Of a stretch of DNA of 64,000 nt, positions 55,111 through 64,000 are shown in pieces. Each line of letters begins with the position of its first letter. Position 1 is the stretch's first letter. Made by a program: the position numbers and the translations under genes. The stretch covers positions 12,387,294 through 12,451,293 of the forward strand of contig OX457044.1 of assembly GCA_949752735.1 (NCBI GenBank), written 5' to 3'. The notes under the pieces are model-generated. The model was not told the origin of the DNA. It was given only the letters and a program-made list of their open reading frames with translations, and did not search any database. Origin of the DNA: Lumbricus terrestris (lineage: Eukaryota > Annelida > Clitellata > Crassiclitellata > Lumbricidae).

Positions 55111-55757
55111 ACAGTGTTTAGTGTACGTATTTACTTAGTTGCTTTTCGACTTGCTCAAGGTCAAGTCAACACCCCCTGAAACAAAATCCTGACTATGACC
55201 TTGGGCCTACATAAGCTTGGGTGTAGGAGACGTTTGTACACAGCTCCAGGGGCGTCTGAAATAAAAGCAATAAAAAAAGTCGTAGGAGGTGTATGTATGT
55301 TAAATGGGGCCAACGATTAAGACAGAGCTTACGCTTGAATGCCACTTGAATACAGACTTCATATTTTTGTCATATGAATTGACAGTTTTTACCTGGCAGG
55401 TCATTCATGCCTCTCGTTCATTTCATCTAAGCAGTTTAGATTGATCAAATTAATATTTCAGTTTCAGTGCAAAAATGCTCTTTCTATGGATTAACGTGTG
55501 AATGCTTACATACATGTATTCAGATATACAATATATTTATGAAGTAAATAAGTAAGAAATTTTATTCCTGTGAGACATAAGCTAACACTCTAGAACAACA
55601 ATGCATAAAATAGTGTCAGAGTAGCACAACAGTCAGTTGGGAAATCCAATGCGATATTGACCAGTTATAAAAGTCTAAATATCTGTATGTATATACATGT
55701 TTAATTATATATATATATAATATACATATACACACACTTATATATACATGATATATA
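55111..55757. other. Intergenic, TA-rich
   Basis: No gene is recognised. A short TATATA-rich tract at 55705-55757 precedes the mariner end. Confidence 0.5.
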
Positions 55758-56423
55758 CAGGGTGGGCCAAAAAATACCACCCCTAGATTTTTGCTAGTAT
55801 ATTGATAAAAAGTAAGAATTTGAAAATGAAATTTTTACAGGCTTACAGACAATTCATATTTGCGTATGATGGCCAGATTTCATCAAAATATTTCAAACAG
55901 AACAAAAGTTATACCACTTTTAGTGAGGCCACCCACCATTTTTTGACGATTCAAAAATGTAACGCAACAAAAAGTAGCAAGAACTCGATTTTATTAGGTC
56001 ACATCTCAAATAACTGTTGTGAAATGAACTTGATAGTGCTTCACAACTTGTGTTCAATGTGTCCACCGCCAGTGCTACTAAAACTTCCTTTGAGTCTCTT
56101 TCAGTGGCGGTGCCAGCTACACAATTTTGGCAGGACGTCGCATCATGCAGGGTCATGGGAGCTATTTGGCAGGTCGAAGAAATTGATGATCGAATTTGAA
56201 GCAACAACATAGCAGCTTTAACCTAGATACGGCAGTATACAAACCGAAAAAATCTCTTTGGACGCTTGCATCCCAATATTAGCATATTCATACATTAATT
56301 GCTTTACTAAACCTTAGAGATTTTGTAGTATTGATAACCTACTCATAAAATCAAGAACATGTGTGATAATATAATTAAGACGACGCACGAGTACTTCTAC
56401 ATTATAGAAATGGCCATCTATAG

Positions 56424-57557
56424 GGGGTCATTGCATAATTACGTAACGCTCGAGGGTGGGTGGGTGGGGTCATTGAAAACGTTACGAAACGTTACGGGGG
56501 TGGGTGGGTGGGGAGAGCTGAACGTTATTTAACGCCTTGAAAAAAATGTAGTAATGAGTATTAAATTACCATCGAATGGCACTTTAGACAAAATAATGAT
56601 GCGATCGAAGTTTGAACTTCGCGTCATTGATTTAAAATGTATTATGTAACCAAAGCTGGTCTATAGATCTGAAGAAGACACCAGTTACATGCCAGGCCAA
56701 CATTATTAAATTTTTGTGCTTCCGTTTGTGCAAACTGGAAACCGCTGTTCAAATTGTTTAAATCTGTGATTGTTCCACCAACGGAACACCGAAGTAGGCC
56801 TATTTCTCCTTGGATTCCTGACATTGAAGATTCGAATCACTGTGAAGCATATTTCACTTAGTGTACACGAATCTCAAACATCATTTTTAAATTCATGCTC
56901 AACAAAACTCATCAATATTTATATTAATAATTATAAAAGTTTGTATGCGCACTTCAAGCTCCCTACTCAGAGGCGCTCCCGACTACAGAGGGGACACTGC
57001 ATCATTGTTTCACGCCGAAGCGCTGAACAATTGCGAGTGAAGGACTTGCCCAAGGTCCCTACGCGGCGACTTGAGGTGGATTCGAAACTGCAACCCTTCG
57101 GCTGGAAGACGCCGAATATACCCACTACACCACCGCGCCCCACAGACGAAGCAGATAATTAGTTCATCTTAATTTTCATTGATTATTAATGAGCAATTTA
57201 TTCCTTGAAACTTTTCAGCAGTGTGTAAAATTTTATTCTTGAGGTAAAATTTAAGAAAATTGCAATTCAGGCATGACTGTCATTTATATCAATAAAACAT
57301 TCTGTATATTTTAAGCCTAGTCTACTGTCAAATTATAATTCACATACTATATTTAATTCGCTATGAAAACATGAATTATAATTACGAATTCGCATATAGG
57401 TCTGGTAGGCTTAAATCTTAACTGATTTTTTGTAACAATCGTTACGTAACGCTGGGGAGGGTGGGTGGGTGGGTCAAGGGAAGCGTTACGAAGCATTACA
57501 GGGTGGGTGGGTGGGTCAAAAACGGTCATTTTCGGCGTTACGTAATTATGCAATGAC
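56424..57557. mobile_element. TIR element, GTCATTGCATAATTACGTAA ends (family A), nested in the hAT
   Basis: The left end GTCATTGCATAATTACGTAA is matched by TTACGTAATTATGCAATGAC at the right end, perfect over at least 20 bp. Inside each end are GGGTGGGTGGG runs and further TTACG words (CGTTACGAAACGTTACGGGG). The element at 39246-41035 has the same design. No ORF is found. A SINE at 56960-57155 is nested in it. Confidence 0.7.
56960..57155 (-). mobile_element. tRNA-derived SINE with complete A and B boxes
   Basis: On the minus strand GCGGTGGTGTAGTGGGTA (A box, about 57145) and AGTTTCGAATCCACC (B box, about 57085) are near-consensus. The body ends TCGGGAGCGCCTCTGAGTAG and GGAGCTTGAAG, the same end as the CR1/L2-like LINEs of this window, which implies mobilisation by that LINE. 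Confidence 0.75.
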
Positions 57558-57805
57558 TCTGAGACCTGTTTATAATAACATAACCGCTGCACATCATTGT
57601 CGGGTTTAAAGTTTCTCATTGTCTTAAGTGTCCTAAGCAATGCTCAAAGCAAGACAATTCGAATTTAGTTAGTGACTCTAAGTGTTCTAAATGTTCTAAG
57701 TGCTCTAAAATAAAAGCAAGCAAGGCAAAGCCAGAGGGAATTAATCAGCACAAGTTGCACAACTGTTAGTGGCAACGTTTAAAAAAGCAAAATGGACATC
57801 AATTT

Positions 57806-60569
57806 TCAAAAATAAACACTTGCCAAACTTCTTTTCATCTGGGGGGATACGATTAGTAGGGGATGCTCTATTTTGTGACACCTAGAATTATATAAGTGAA
57901 ATTCGACAGTTGGAAATTTTTTTACAAATTTGTCGGCAACGGCATCAAGACTCAGTTTCTTAGCCCTGTCCTTGTGAATGGAAATGACAGCTAGATCCGA
58001 CAGGCATTGTGCGAAGATGGGTTTCAATAAGTTTCAAGCAGCTGAAGCTTCTTCCTGCTTCTGATGACGAGACTGGAATCCTATCTATCTGCAACAACTT
58101 GTACATTTCATAGAATGCATCTTTATGCGACGTACAGAAATTGTGGAATTCAAGAGGAGGCGTTGCAGAGTGCCTGAGAAGTGTAGGTAATGAACCATCG
58201 GCTCTTTTCCTTTCCATAATTCTAGCCAATTGCCTCATTTCAACTTCTAGGTCGTTCATATTTGCTTGATAGTGCAACGTGAAAGGTGCCACCACGTCAA
58301 CTTCATGAATGATGCATGTGATGGATTAAAAGCATCCAAACCCATAGGTATTCCTATATTCTCGGTTGAAAATCATCTTGCCAATTCACCAACTGCTTTA
58401 TCTAAAACTGGATAATAAATCTCCCTACGAAGAAAGGCATCAATGTCATGCAAATCGGCTTCATTGCGTCCAATTGGTTTGGTGACTATGAACTCGTTAA
58501 GCCTCACGTTAGTTATTGTTGTCCTACGTCCTACAGAAATGTCGCATTTCAGATACTGTATTTGTGAGCAAGTTCTATGGCTGAAGTAACAAAAGCTCGG
58601 CACTCAGAATCGCTGCGTTTTCTTTTAAATGACTCTTTAAGGGACTGTATTACATCGCATGCAGCAGAAATGTCAAGTGAAACCCTCTGGAAGATATCGG
58701 ACGCCTTTCTCATCTCATGCAGCAGTGCAGTAAAAACTACTAAGCAGAAGGCAGATTTTACATGAAGCAGGGCAAGTAAAGACTGCTCGATCTCGATTAT
58801 CACCATCAGCAATTACACTCACTGGCTTGACAAGTGCATCCAGTCACTTAAAAGTTGCTTCACACGCCAACACTTGGGCTGTCCACCTGGTTTGTGAAAG
58901 ACGTTTGAGTTCAACAGTTGGAGAGCGATCCATTTTGGATGAATTGATCCTGTAGTTTGTAGATCTGTTGAAGCGATGAAAAAAAATCGCCAACATATCT
59001 AACAGCTTTGCAAGTGTCAACTACGGTCAGATTCAAGCGGTGTGCATAACAATGGATTATAGCACATAATAATGGATATAGCATATAACAATGGATATAG
59101 CATATAGCAATGGATATAGCATAATTATAACAATGGATATAGCATATAACAATGGATATAGCATATAACAATGGATATAGCATATAGCAATGGATATAGC
59201 ATATAACAATGGATATAGCATATAACAATGGATATAGCATATAACAATGGATATAGCATATAGCAATGGATATAGCATATAGCAATGGATATAGCATATA
59301 ACAATGGATATAGCATATAACAATGGATATAGCATATAGCAATGGATATAGCATAATTATAACAATGGATATAGCATGCCCATTTGACGTCATCCCTTAT
59401 TCGTTTTTGAACCCCATTCAATTTTCCGCTCATAGCGTTCACACCATCCTACGACTGTGAAACACACATATGTATTATATATCAATTCTCACTCTTAATA
59501 AAGAATCTCTAATATAGGTATACATACTTTCAGCATTGAGGTTTTCGACGCATGTTTATCCAATGAACTCTTTGTGAATTAACTCCTTGTGAATATATCT
59601 GACGACGATTGACAGTTGTTCACGTTTAGCGAGATCCTTCGTTTCGTCGCAAATCAAGGAGAAGTACTTAGCAGTAGAGACTTTCATTCGAATTTCATCT
59701 GTGATCATATTAGCCATTATTGCTAAGACCGCGTCTTGCACTGAATGGTGAGTATATTTATCATTTTGTGGACCTGAGGCAATGCGCTTCATTACAATGT
59801 CGTCATGCAATGCAATGCATCCGAGAATTTCCAGACAGTTGCCACGGTTGTCCTCTGCTGCTGTCTCCCGTTGACCTCGTTGACATATGTTTTGCCGTCA
59901 GACGCAATACTTCTGCCACCGTCTTCAGGTAGTGCTGGTTTTCAAGTACTTGTTTCCGGTGCTCACTGTCAACCATGTCTACAGCGGTTCACCCGTGGCT
60001 GCCATTTCTTTGAAGGCTTTGTACGAATCAACAACCTCTGTGTGTTCATCTGAATTCTTGTGTTTGTTAAATGCATTAGTTCTACAATCACTTCCAGTTG
60101 CTCTGTTCCACGCACGGAACCCTGATGACGTAAAAGTATCGTTTCTGGAACTTGCTCTGCTGAAGTATCGACAGTGATAGCTGTACACAGCATCATCATT
60201 TACCTTTGAATATTCAATCCAGTTATGAACTCGATACATGGATGGATTGAAACGACAGACAACACCTATTAGATGCCCGCAAAACTACGAAGCAACGGCT
60301 GAGTGGGCTCGCCGGTTGGCAATTTTTAAATGTCCGGTGGACCAACTACTGTCTTAACGTCCACAGTATCTACCGAAGACATTCCAAGCTTTGTCTCTCA
60401 AGTCTTCCACGTTTTCAAAATTTACACAATCATCGTTTACATCCAGTTGGCCTATAGTTCATTATCGCCCAGAACTGCAACAACGTCACCATCTGTCACA
60501 TCGTTCTGCTTAATCCGCTTTGCACCCGATTTATTTCCGAAGAAGTTCTCAATGCTGCAGCGTCTCATT
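57806..60569 (-). pseudogene. hAT transposase (zinc-finger MYM/TTF type), frameshifted
   Basis: The minus strand begins MRRCSIENFFGNKSGAKRIK at 60569. A TTF-type zinc finger region (YRVHNWIEYSKVNDDAVYSY, H-C-R-Y-F, FNKHKNSDEH) lies at 60239-59969. After frameshifts come SVQDAVLAIMANMITDEI and YFSLICDETKDLAKREQLSI, the first catalytic-region block (about 59740-59600), then MSGKLNGVQKRIRDDVKWA and IHCYAHRLNLTVVDTCKAV. The C-terminal dimerisation block RIPVSSSEAGRSFSCLKLIE is at about 58100. At least four frameshifts or stops plus the minisatellite make it non-functional. A GT-AG intron-like gap (GTATGTATACC to TTTCACAG, about 59545-59455) may be a real intron. Confidence 0.8.
59057..59375. repeat. 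19-bp minisatellite inside the hAT transposase
   Basis: About 17 units of ATAGCATATAACAATGGAT (with AGC/AAC and a few longer AATTATAAC variants) are present. On the transposase strand each unit reads ATCCATTGTTATATGCTAT. Flanking coding sequence contains ATCCATTGTTATGCACACC (encoding IHCYAH), so the array appears to have grown from coding sequence. The frame stays open through it. Confidence 0.9.
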
Positions 60570-61933
60570 GTTACTTATATATATTTAGTTATTTGTTTTA
60601 TTATACGTTCTAGCGTTTATTTCTTGTTTTCTTCGAATCTCTGACGTAGCAGCAGAAATCCAGCAAAAAATAATTTTAAAGTTCACAACATAGACCTCTA
60701 TTGTACTGCTAGACAAGATCAAATGTAAAAGTCAGTTAGATCTAGGCATAATAATTGCACGACAAAAATGTGATCTTGTGGATGAAGAATTTTTTTTATT
60801 TTTTATTTAAAACTCCTAAATGACTGCAGAGAAGATTTTAAAAATACCAAAGTTTTTTTGGCAGGTCGCGAGCAAAATAGGCAAATGTCCTGCCGTGACC
60901 TGCTGTAGCGCCGCCACTGGTCTCTTTGCAAAGTTCTTGATGGCCCTGCTGATGCGTTCCAAAGGCAAATCTTCCCATTTAAACTCCAATGCGCTCATCA
61001 ATTCTTTTACGCGGTTCTTGGTTTTGGTTGCAGATTGTTATATTTATCCAGCATAGCTCTCGGCGATTGATTACCAATCCATCCGGTTCAAATCCAGAGA
61101 CTTGGGGCCATTGGCCTTTTCAACGAAACCAGAACAATTGACATTGAGCCGATCTCCGTACATTTACGGCAAATCTCTTAACTCTTAGCTTAACTCTTAA
61201 TTTTTGCGCTCTCACTGTTTATCCGAGTAAACGTTGCTCATAGCCTTATATCTTTAGAGTCTTGTTCAAGAGTTGTCTGAATACACATTTTGAATGTCAT
61301 TTACACCTTGGGTATTTTCATTTTTTATAAATTTGAATTTCATTGCCTTAATAGCAAAATTATCAATCTGACAGATTTCTTATTTACCAACTTGATTGTC
61401 ATCTTGCTTAGTAACTTCACAGTGATGTGCAGATACGCTGGTACCCTGTTTCTTTTTAAAATAGTAATAATGATGATCATCTATCAATATCAAGGCAATT
61501 TGATAACAATTATTTGAGATATGACTTGATAAAATCGTGTTTTTGTTACTTTTTGCTGCGTTACGTTTTTGAATCGTCAAAAAACGGTTGGTGGCCTCAC
61601 AAAAGTGATATACCTTTTGTTCTGCTTGAAATATTTTGATGAAACTTGGCCATGATGTATAAATATGAATTGTCTAGAAGCCTGTAAATTTTCATTTGCA
61701 CTATTGGCCTAAACTTTTGATCTGATTTAGGCCGCATCCTAACACTGTCTTCTGGTGATCTTAGAGAGACCTGTTTTCTGTTGCAACGCCGCTCTATAGC
61801 TGTCTAGCGTTTCAACTCGGTTTTTCGAGGCACTTTAGCTGATCCAGATCCAGGGGAGTTTTAATTACTGGCACTTTTATTGTCTTTTAAATCAATAGCT
61901 ACTGCTTCACTTGTTTATTGTACCTCATGTTAC

Positions 61934-61978
61934 TGATGATGATGATGATGATGACGATGACGATGACGATGACGATGA
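61934..61978. repeat. (GAT/GAC)n microsatellite
   Basis: About seven GAT units change into alternating GACGAT units. Confidence 0.9.
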
Positions 61979-62214
61979 AAGATAACGGAGTTCTGGTGCA
62001 AGATATGGTAGCATAAATTTGTGTTTTGCATTCATTGGTTGGTTTTGGAAGGGATGCACGTGAAGCAGAGATGGGTGAGCAGCTGATTGAATTCTAATTT
62101 GAATCTAATATAGAGATAACGATGCTGCAGTCTAACCTACGCTGCTGGACTCTGCTTCCATTCTAAATATCAATTATGAAGAATCTGTCAGCACACTCAA
62201 ATGCATACAGGTGA

Positions 62215-62612
62215 GGGCTGACCATCAAATTCATACAGGTGAGGGGCTGGCCATCAAATGCATACAGGTGGCCATCAAATGCATGCAGGTGAGGGGCTGG
62301 CCATCAAATGCATACAGGTGGCCATCAAATGCATACAGGTGAGGGGCTGGCCATAAAATGCATACAGGTGAGGGGCTGGCCATCTAATGCATACAGGTGA
62401 GGGGTTGGCCATCAAATGCATACAGGTGGCCATCAAATGCATGCAGGTGAGGGGCTGGCCATCAAATGCATACAGGTGGCCATCAAATGCATACAGGTGA
62501 GGGGCTGGCCATAAAATGCATACAGGTGAGGGGCTGGCCATCTAATGCATACAGGTGAGGGGCTGGCCATCAAATGCATACAGGTGGCCATAAAATGCAT
62601 ACAGGTGAGCTG
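62215..62612. repeat. Minisatellite with 22- and 29-bp alternating units
   Basis: Units are GGCCATCAAATGCATACAGG plus TG, with or without AGGGGCT. Short and long forms alternate in blocks, and a roughly 180-bp higher-order block (62280-62445 and 62440-62600) is duplicated. Minus-strand open frames (YAFDGHLYAFDGQPLT) are a by-product. Confidence 0.9.
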
Positions 62613-63311
62613 CAAATAAATCCAATCGAGTCAATTTAGCAGCTTACTGTAAGAGACTTAAATAAGGTGAGAGTGTGTTCCACTCAAACAACCTAATTAC
62701 ATCTGTCAGTTGTTTAGAGGATAGACGATCATCATCATCATCAGCAGATAGTCTGACTGAATAATGGATCCTAAAGTGGGCATCGTAATTATGGGCATTG
62801 CAATTTCATCACACTTTGATTAGTTTCTTCTCGAAAGCTCCCATCTGTATGCATGTGCGTTTGAGTAAGGCAGAGGATGCAATGTTAAGAGCCAAAACTT
62901 CAGGGAAACCTCTGCTCATAACAGATAATTATGTATAGTATCTATGAATCATATGAATCTGGACAGTTTCAAAATGCATTTTAAGATTACCCCACAAGTG
63001 CTTATAATAGACATAATAGACCACAATAGTAGCAGTTGGAAAACTCTTAGTGAGTGGGAAAAAATTGACAGAGGCGAAACCAGTTCCTCCATGTAAGGGA
63101 AACGAATAAGTTGTTCATCTCATCAAATTTACCTATTTGGGTTATATGGGGTTGAAAGCTTAAAGCCTCTGTAAACGTAACCCTAGGGCATTCAGGTTCG
63201 AAACACTTGTCAATTCCAGGGTGACATCCGCAACAATGTCAGGCACTGCACGCTCTTCATCCGTCTGTGCGTGCAAGTAGGCAAAACGCAGATTGCTGGT
63301 TGTTACAATCT
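62613..63311. other. Intergenic, no gene recognised
   Basis: Only short frames and a small ATC microsatellite at 62728-62742 are present. Confidence 0.5.
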
Positions 63312-63312
63312 A

Positions 63313-63776
63313 CAGGGTGGGCAAAAAAGACCCACCTACGTTTTTTTTGTGGATATCTCGACCAGAAGTAAGAATATCGAAATGAAATTTTACAGTCTTA
63401 AAGACAATTCATAACTACACAAGGTGGCCAGATTTCATCAAAATATTTCGAACAGAACAAAAGTTATATCACTTTTAGTGAGGCTACCCACCTTTTTTGA
63501 CGATTCAAGAGCGTAACGCAACAAAAAGTAGTAAAAATTATTTAAGTCACATTTCAAATAACTGTTGTCAAATGAACTTGGTAATACTTTACAACTTGTA
63601 TTCAATGTACCCACCACTGACTAGTACCAAAACTTCTTTCGAGTCTCTTTTGCAAATTTCTTGACGGCCCTGTTGATGCGTTCCAAAGGCAAATCTTCCT
63701 ATATCAACTCCAATGCCTCTATCAAATCTCTTACCACTCTTGGTTTTAGTTGCAGATTGTGATATTTCTCCAGCAT
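63313..63776 (-). mobile_element. mariner fragment, cut by a MULE-like element
   Basis: TA and CAGGGTGGGCAAAAAAGACC start the left end, followed by ATATCTCGACCAGAAGTAAG and TTTTAGTGAGGCTACCCACC. The minus strand toward 63776 carries the decayed transposase C-terminus seen at 23.2 and 61.0 kb. The sequence breaks after TTTCTCCAGCAT, where GGTACCCCGTC begins. Confidence 0.7.
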
Positions 63777-64000
63777 GGTACCCCGTCATTAGCGCGCAGG
63801 ACAAAGGCGCGCTAGGATCAAATGCGCGCCGACATAAGCGCGTGGCATTCCGTGGCAAGTACCAAATGGCTGTACTATCACTTAGCCTAACATAATTGAA
63901 AGCAGTACCCACCTATGCTTCTCACCTACATGTAGCCTATATTCAAAGCTTTTCACCACGACAATGATTCAACCACCTATTTTGATGAAAATTGTTTGTC
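63777..64000. mobile_element. GCGCGC tandem-ended (MULE-like) element, truncated by the window
   Basis: It starts GGTACCCCGTCATTAGCGCG with three or four imperfect GACAAAGGCGCGC/GACATAAGCGCG units. The following sequence matches the right half of the element at 53390-54203 in reverse (for example CACCTATGCTTCTCACCTAC and ATTCAACCACCTATTTTGAT), so it is inserted in the opposite orientation. The right end is outside the window. Confidence 0.7.

Larger units (their letters stand above)
56102..60919 (-). mobile_element. hAT transposon (4818 bp), exact 8-bp duplication
   Basis: GTCTCTTT is on both sides (56094-56101 and 60920-60927). Ends are CAGTGGCGGTGCCAGC and GCTGTAGCGCCGCCACTG. Subterminal GGCAGG and AATTTTGGCAGG words recur. 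Its transposase lies on the minus strand (see next entry). A TIR element with a SINE (56424-57557) and a 19-bp minisatellite (59057-59375) lie inside. It is the only element in the window with both hAT ends and a recognisable transposase, and its ends resemble those of the CAGTGGCGGCGC MITEs. Confidence 0.88.
55758..61700 (-). mobile_element. mariner transposon split by a 4.8-kb hAT
   Basis: TA then CAGGGTGGGCCAAAAAATAC starts the left end. Sequence at 55758-56101 and 60920-61700 is continuous with the mariner at 22640-25283: words such as TTTTAGTGAGGCCACCCACC and TAATCTGACAGATT recur in the same order. After the hAT, the minus strand at 61100-60930 reads a decayed mariner transposase C-terminus (WEDLPLER-like after the N-P-D block). 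The right TIR is missing beyond about 61700, so the right end is truncated. Confidence 0.7.

Noticed and set aside
59057..59442. 160-codon minus-strand frame of YAISIVICYIHCYML repeats as a membrane protein
   Set aside because: It is the 19-bp minisatellite inside a dead hAT transposase; hydrophobicity is a by-product of the repeat.
62275..62615. Minus-strand frames with YAFDGHLYAFDGQPLT repeats
   Set aside because: Translation of a minisatellite; no gene features around it.

Overview
The window is nuclear DNA of an animal. Genes have GT-AG introns of several kilobases, and the recognisable products are metazoan: a CHMP6/VPS20 ESCRT-III subunit, a four-pass claudin/PMP22-like protein and a BTB-BACK-kelch (KLHL-type) protein. 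The DNA is AT-rich and packed with old mobile elements. LINE and SINE tails ending in a GCGCTATATAAA-like motif and many hAT, mariner, piggyBac-like and other MITEs would fit a marine invertebrate, perhaps a deuterostome, but that is a guess. Nothing indicates bacterial or viral sequence.

Layout. 1-3.6 kb: intergenic DNA with piggyBac-like and hAT MITEs and an inverted repeat. 3.74-14.1 kb (+): CHMP6 in eight coding exons, with an RTE-like LINE relic and MITEs in its introns. 12.6-20.7 kb: LINE fragments on both strands and a 2.4-kb element whose two ends are opposed arrays of a 15-bp motif. 21.3-28.5 kb (+): claudin-like gene in three exons; its second intron holds a mariner containing a LINE containing a SINE. 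29-32.2 kb: RTE-like LINE split by a hAT MITE, then a hAT element with an exon-like ORF. 32.6-41.1 kb (-): kelch gene with one large exon and a small upstream exon carrying the likely start codon; the 6.7-kb intron holds nested LINEs, hAT MITEs and nested TIR elements. 41.2-42.5 kb (+): a LINE reverse transcriptase ORF. 42.5-50.8 kb: no recognised host gene, but piggyBac-like and mariner MITEs and an unclassified 2.3-kb TIR element inside a TA microsatellite. 50.8-51.3 kb: a GC-rich island. 51.9-55.1 kb: a LINE split by a 2.4-kb hAT that itself contains two further elements. 55.8-61.7 kb: a mariner split by a 4.8-kb hAT with a decayed transposase. 61.9-64 kb: minisatellites, then a mariner cut by a MULE-like element that runs off the window.

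The three host genes have separate roles (endosomal sorting, membrane/junction, ubiquitin-ligase adaptor) and show no functional linkage. The window's main interest is its record of nested insertions, many dated relative to one another by intact target-site duplications. Exon boundaries were read by eye from reading frame, family similarity and splice consensus; no alignment or search was run.
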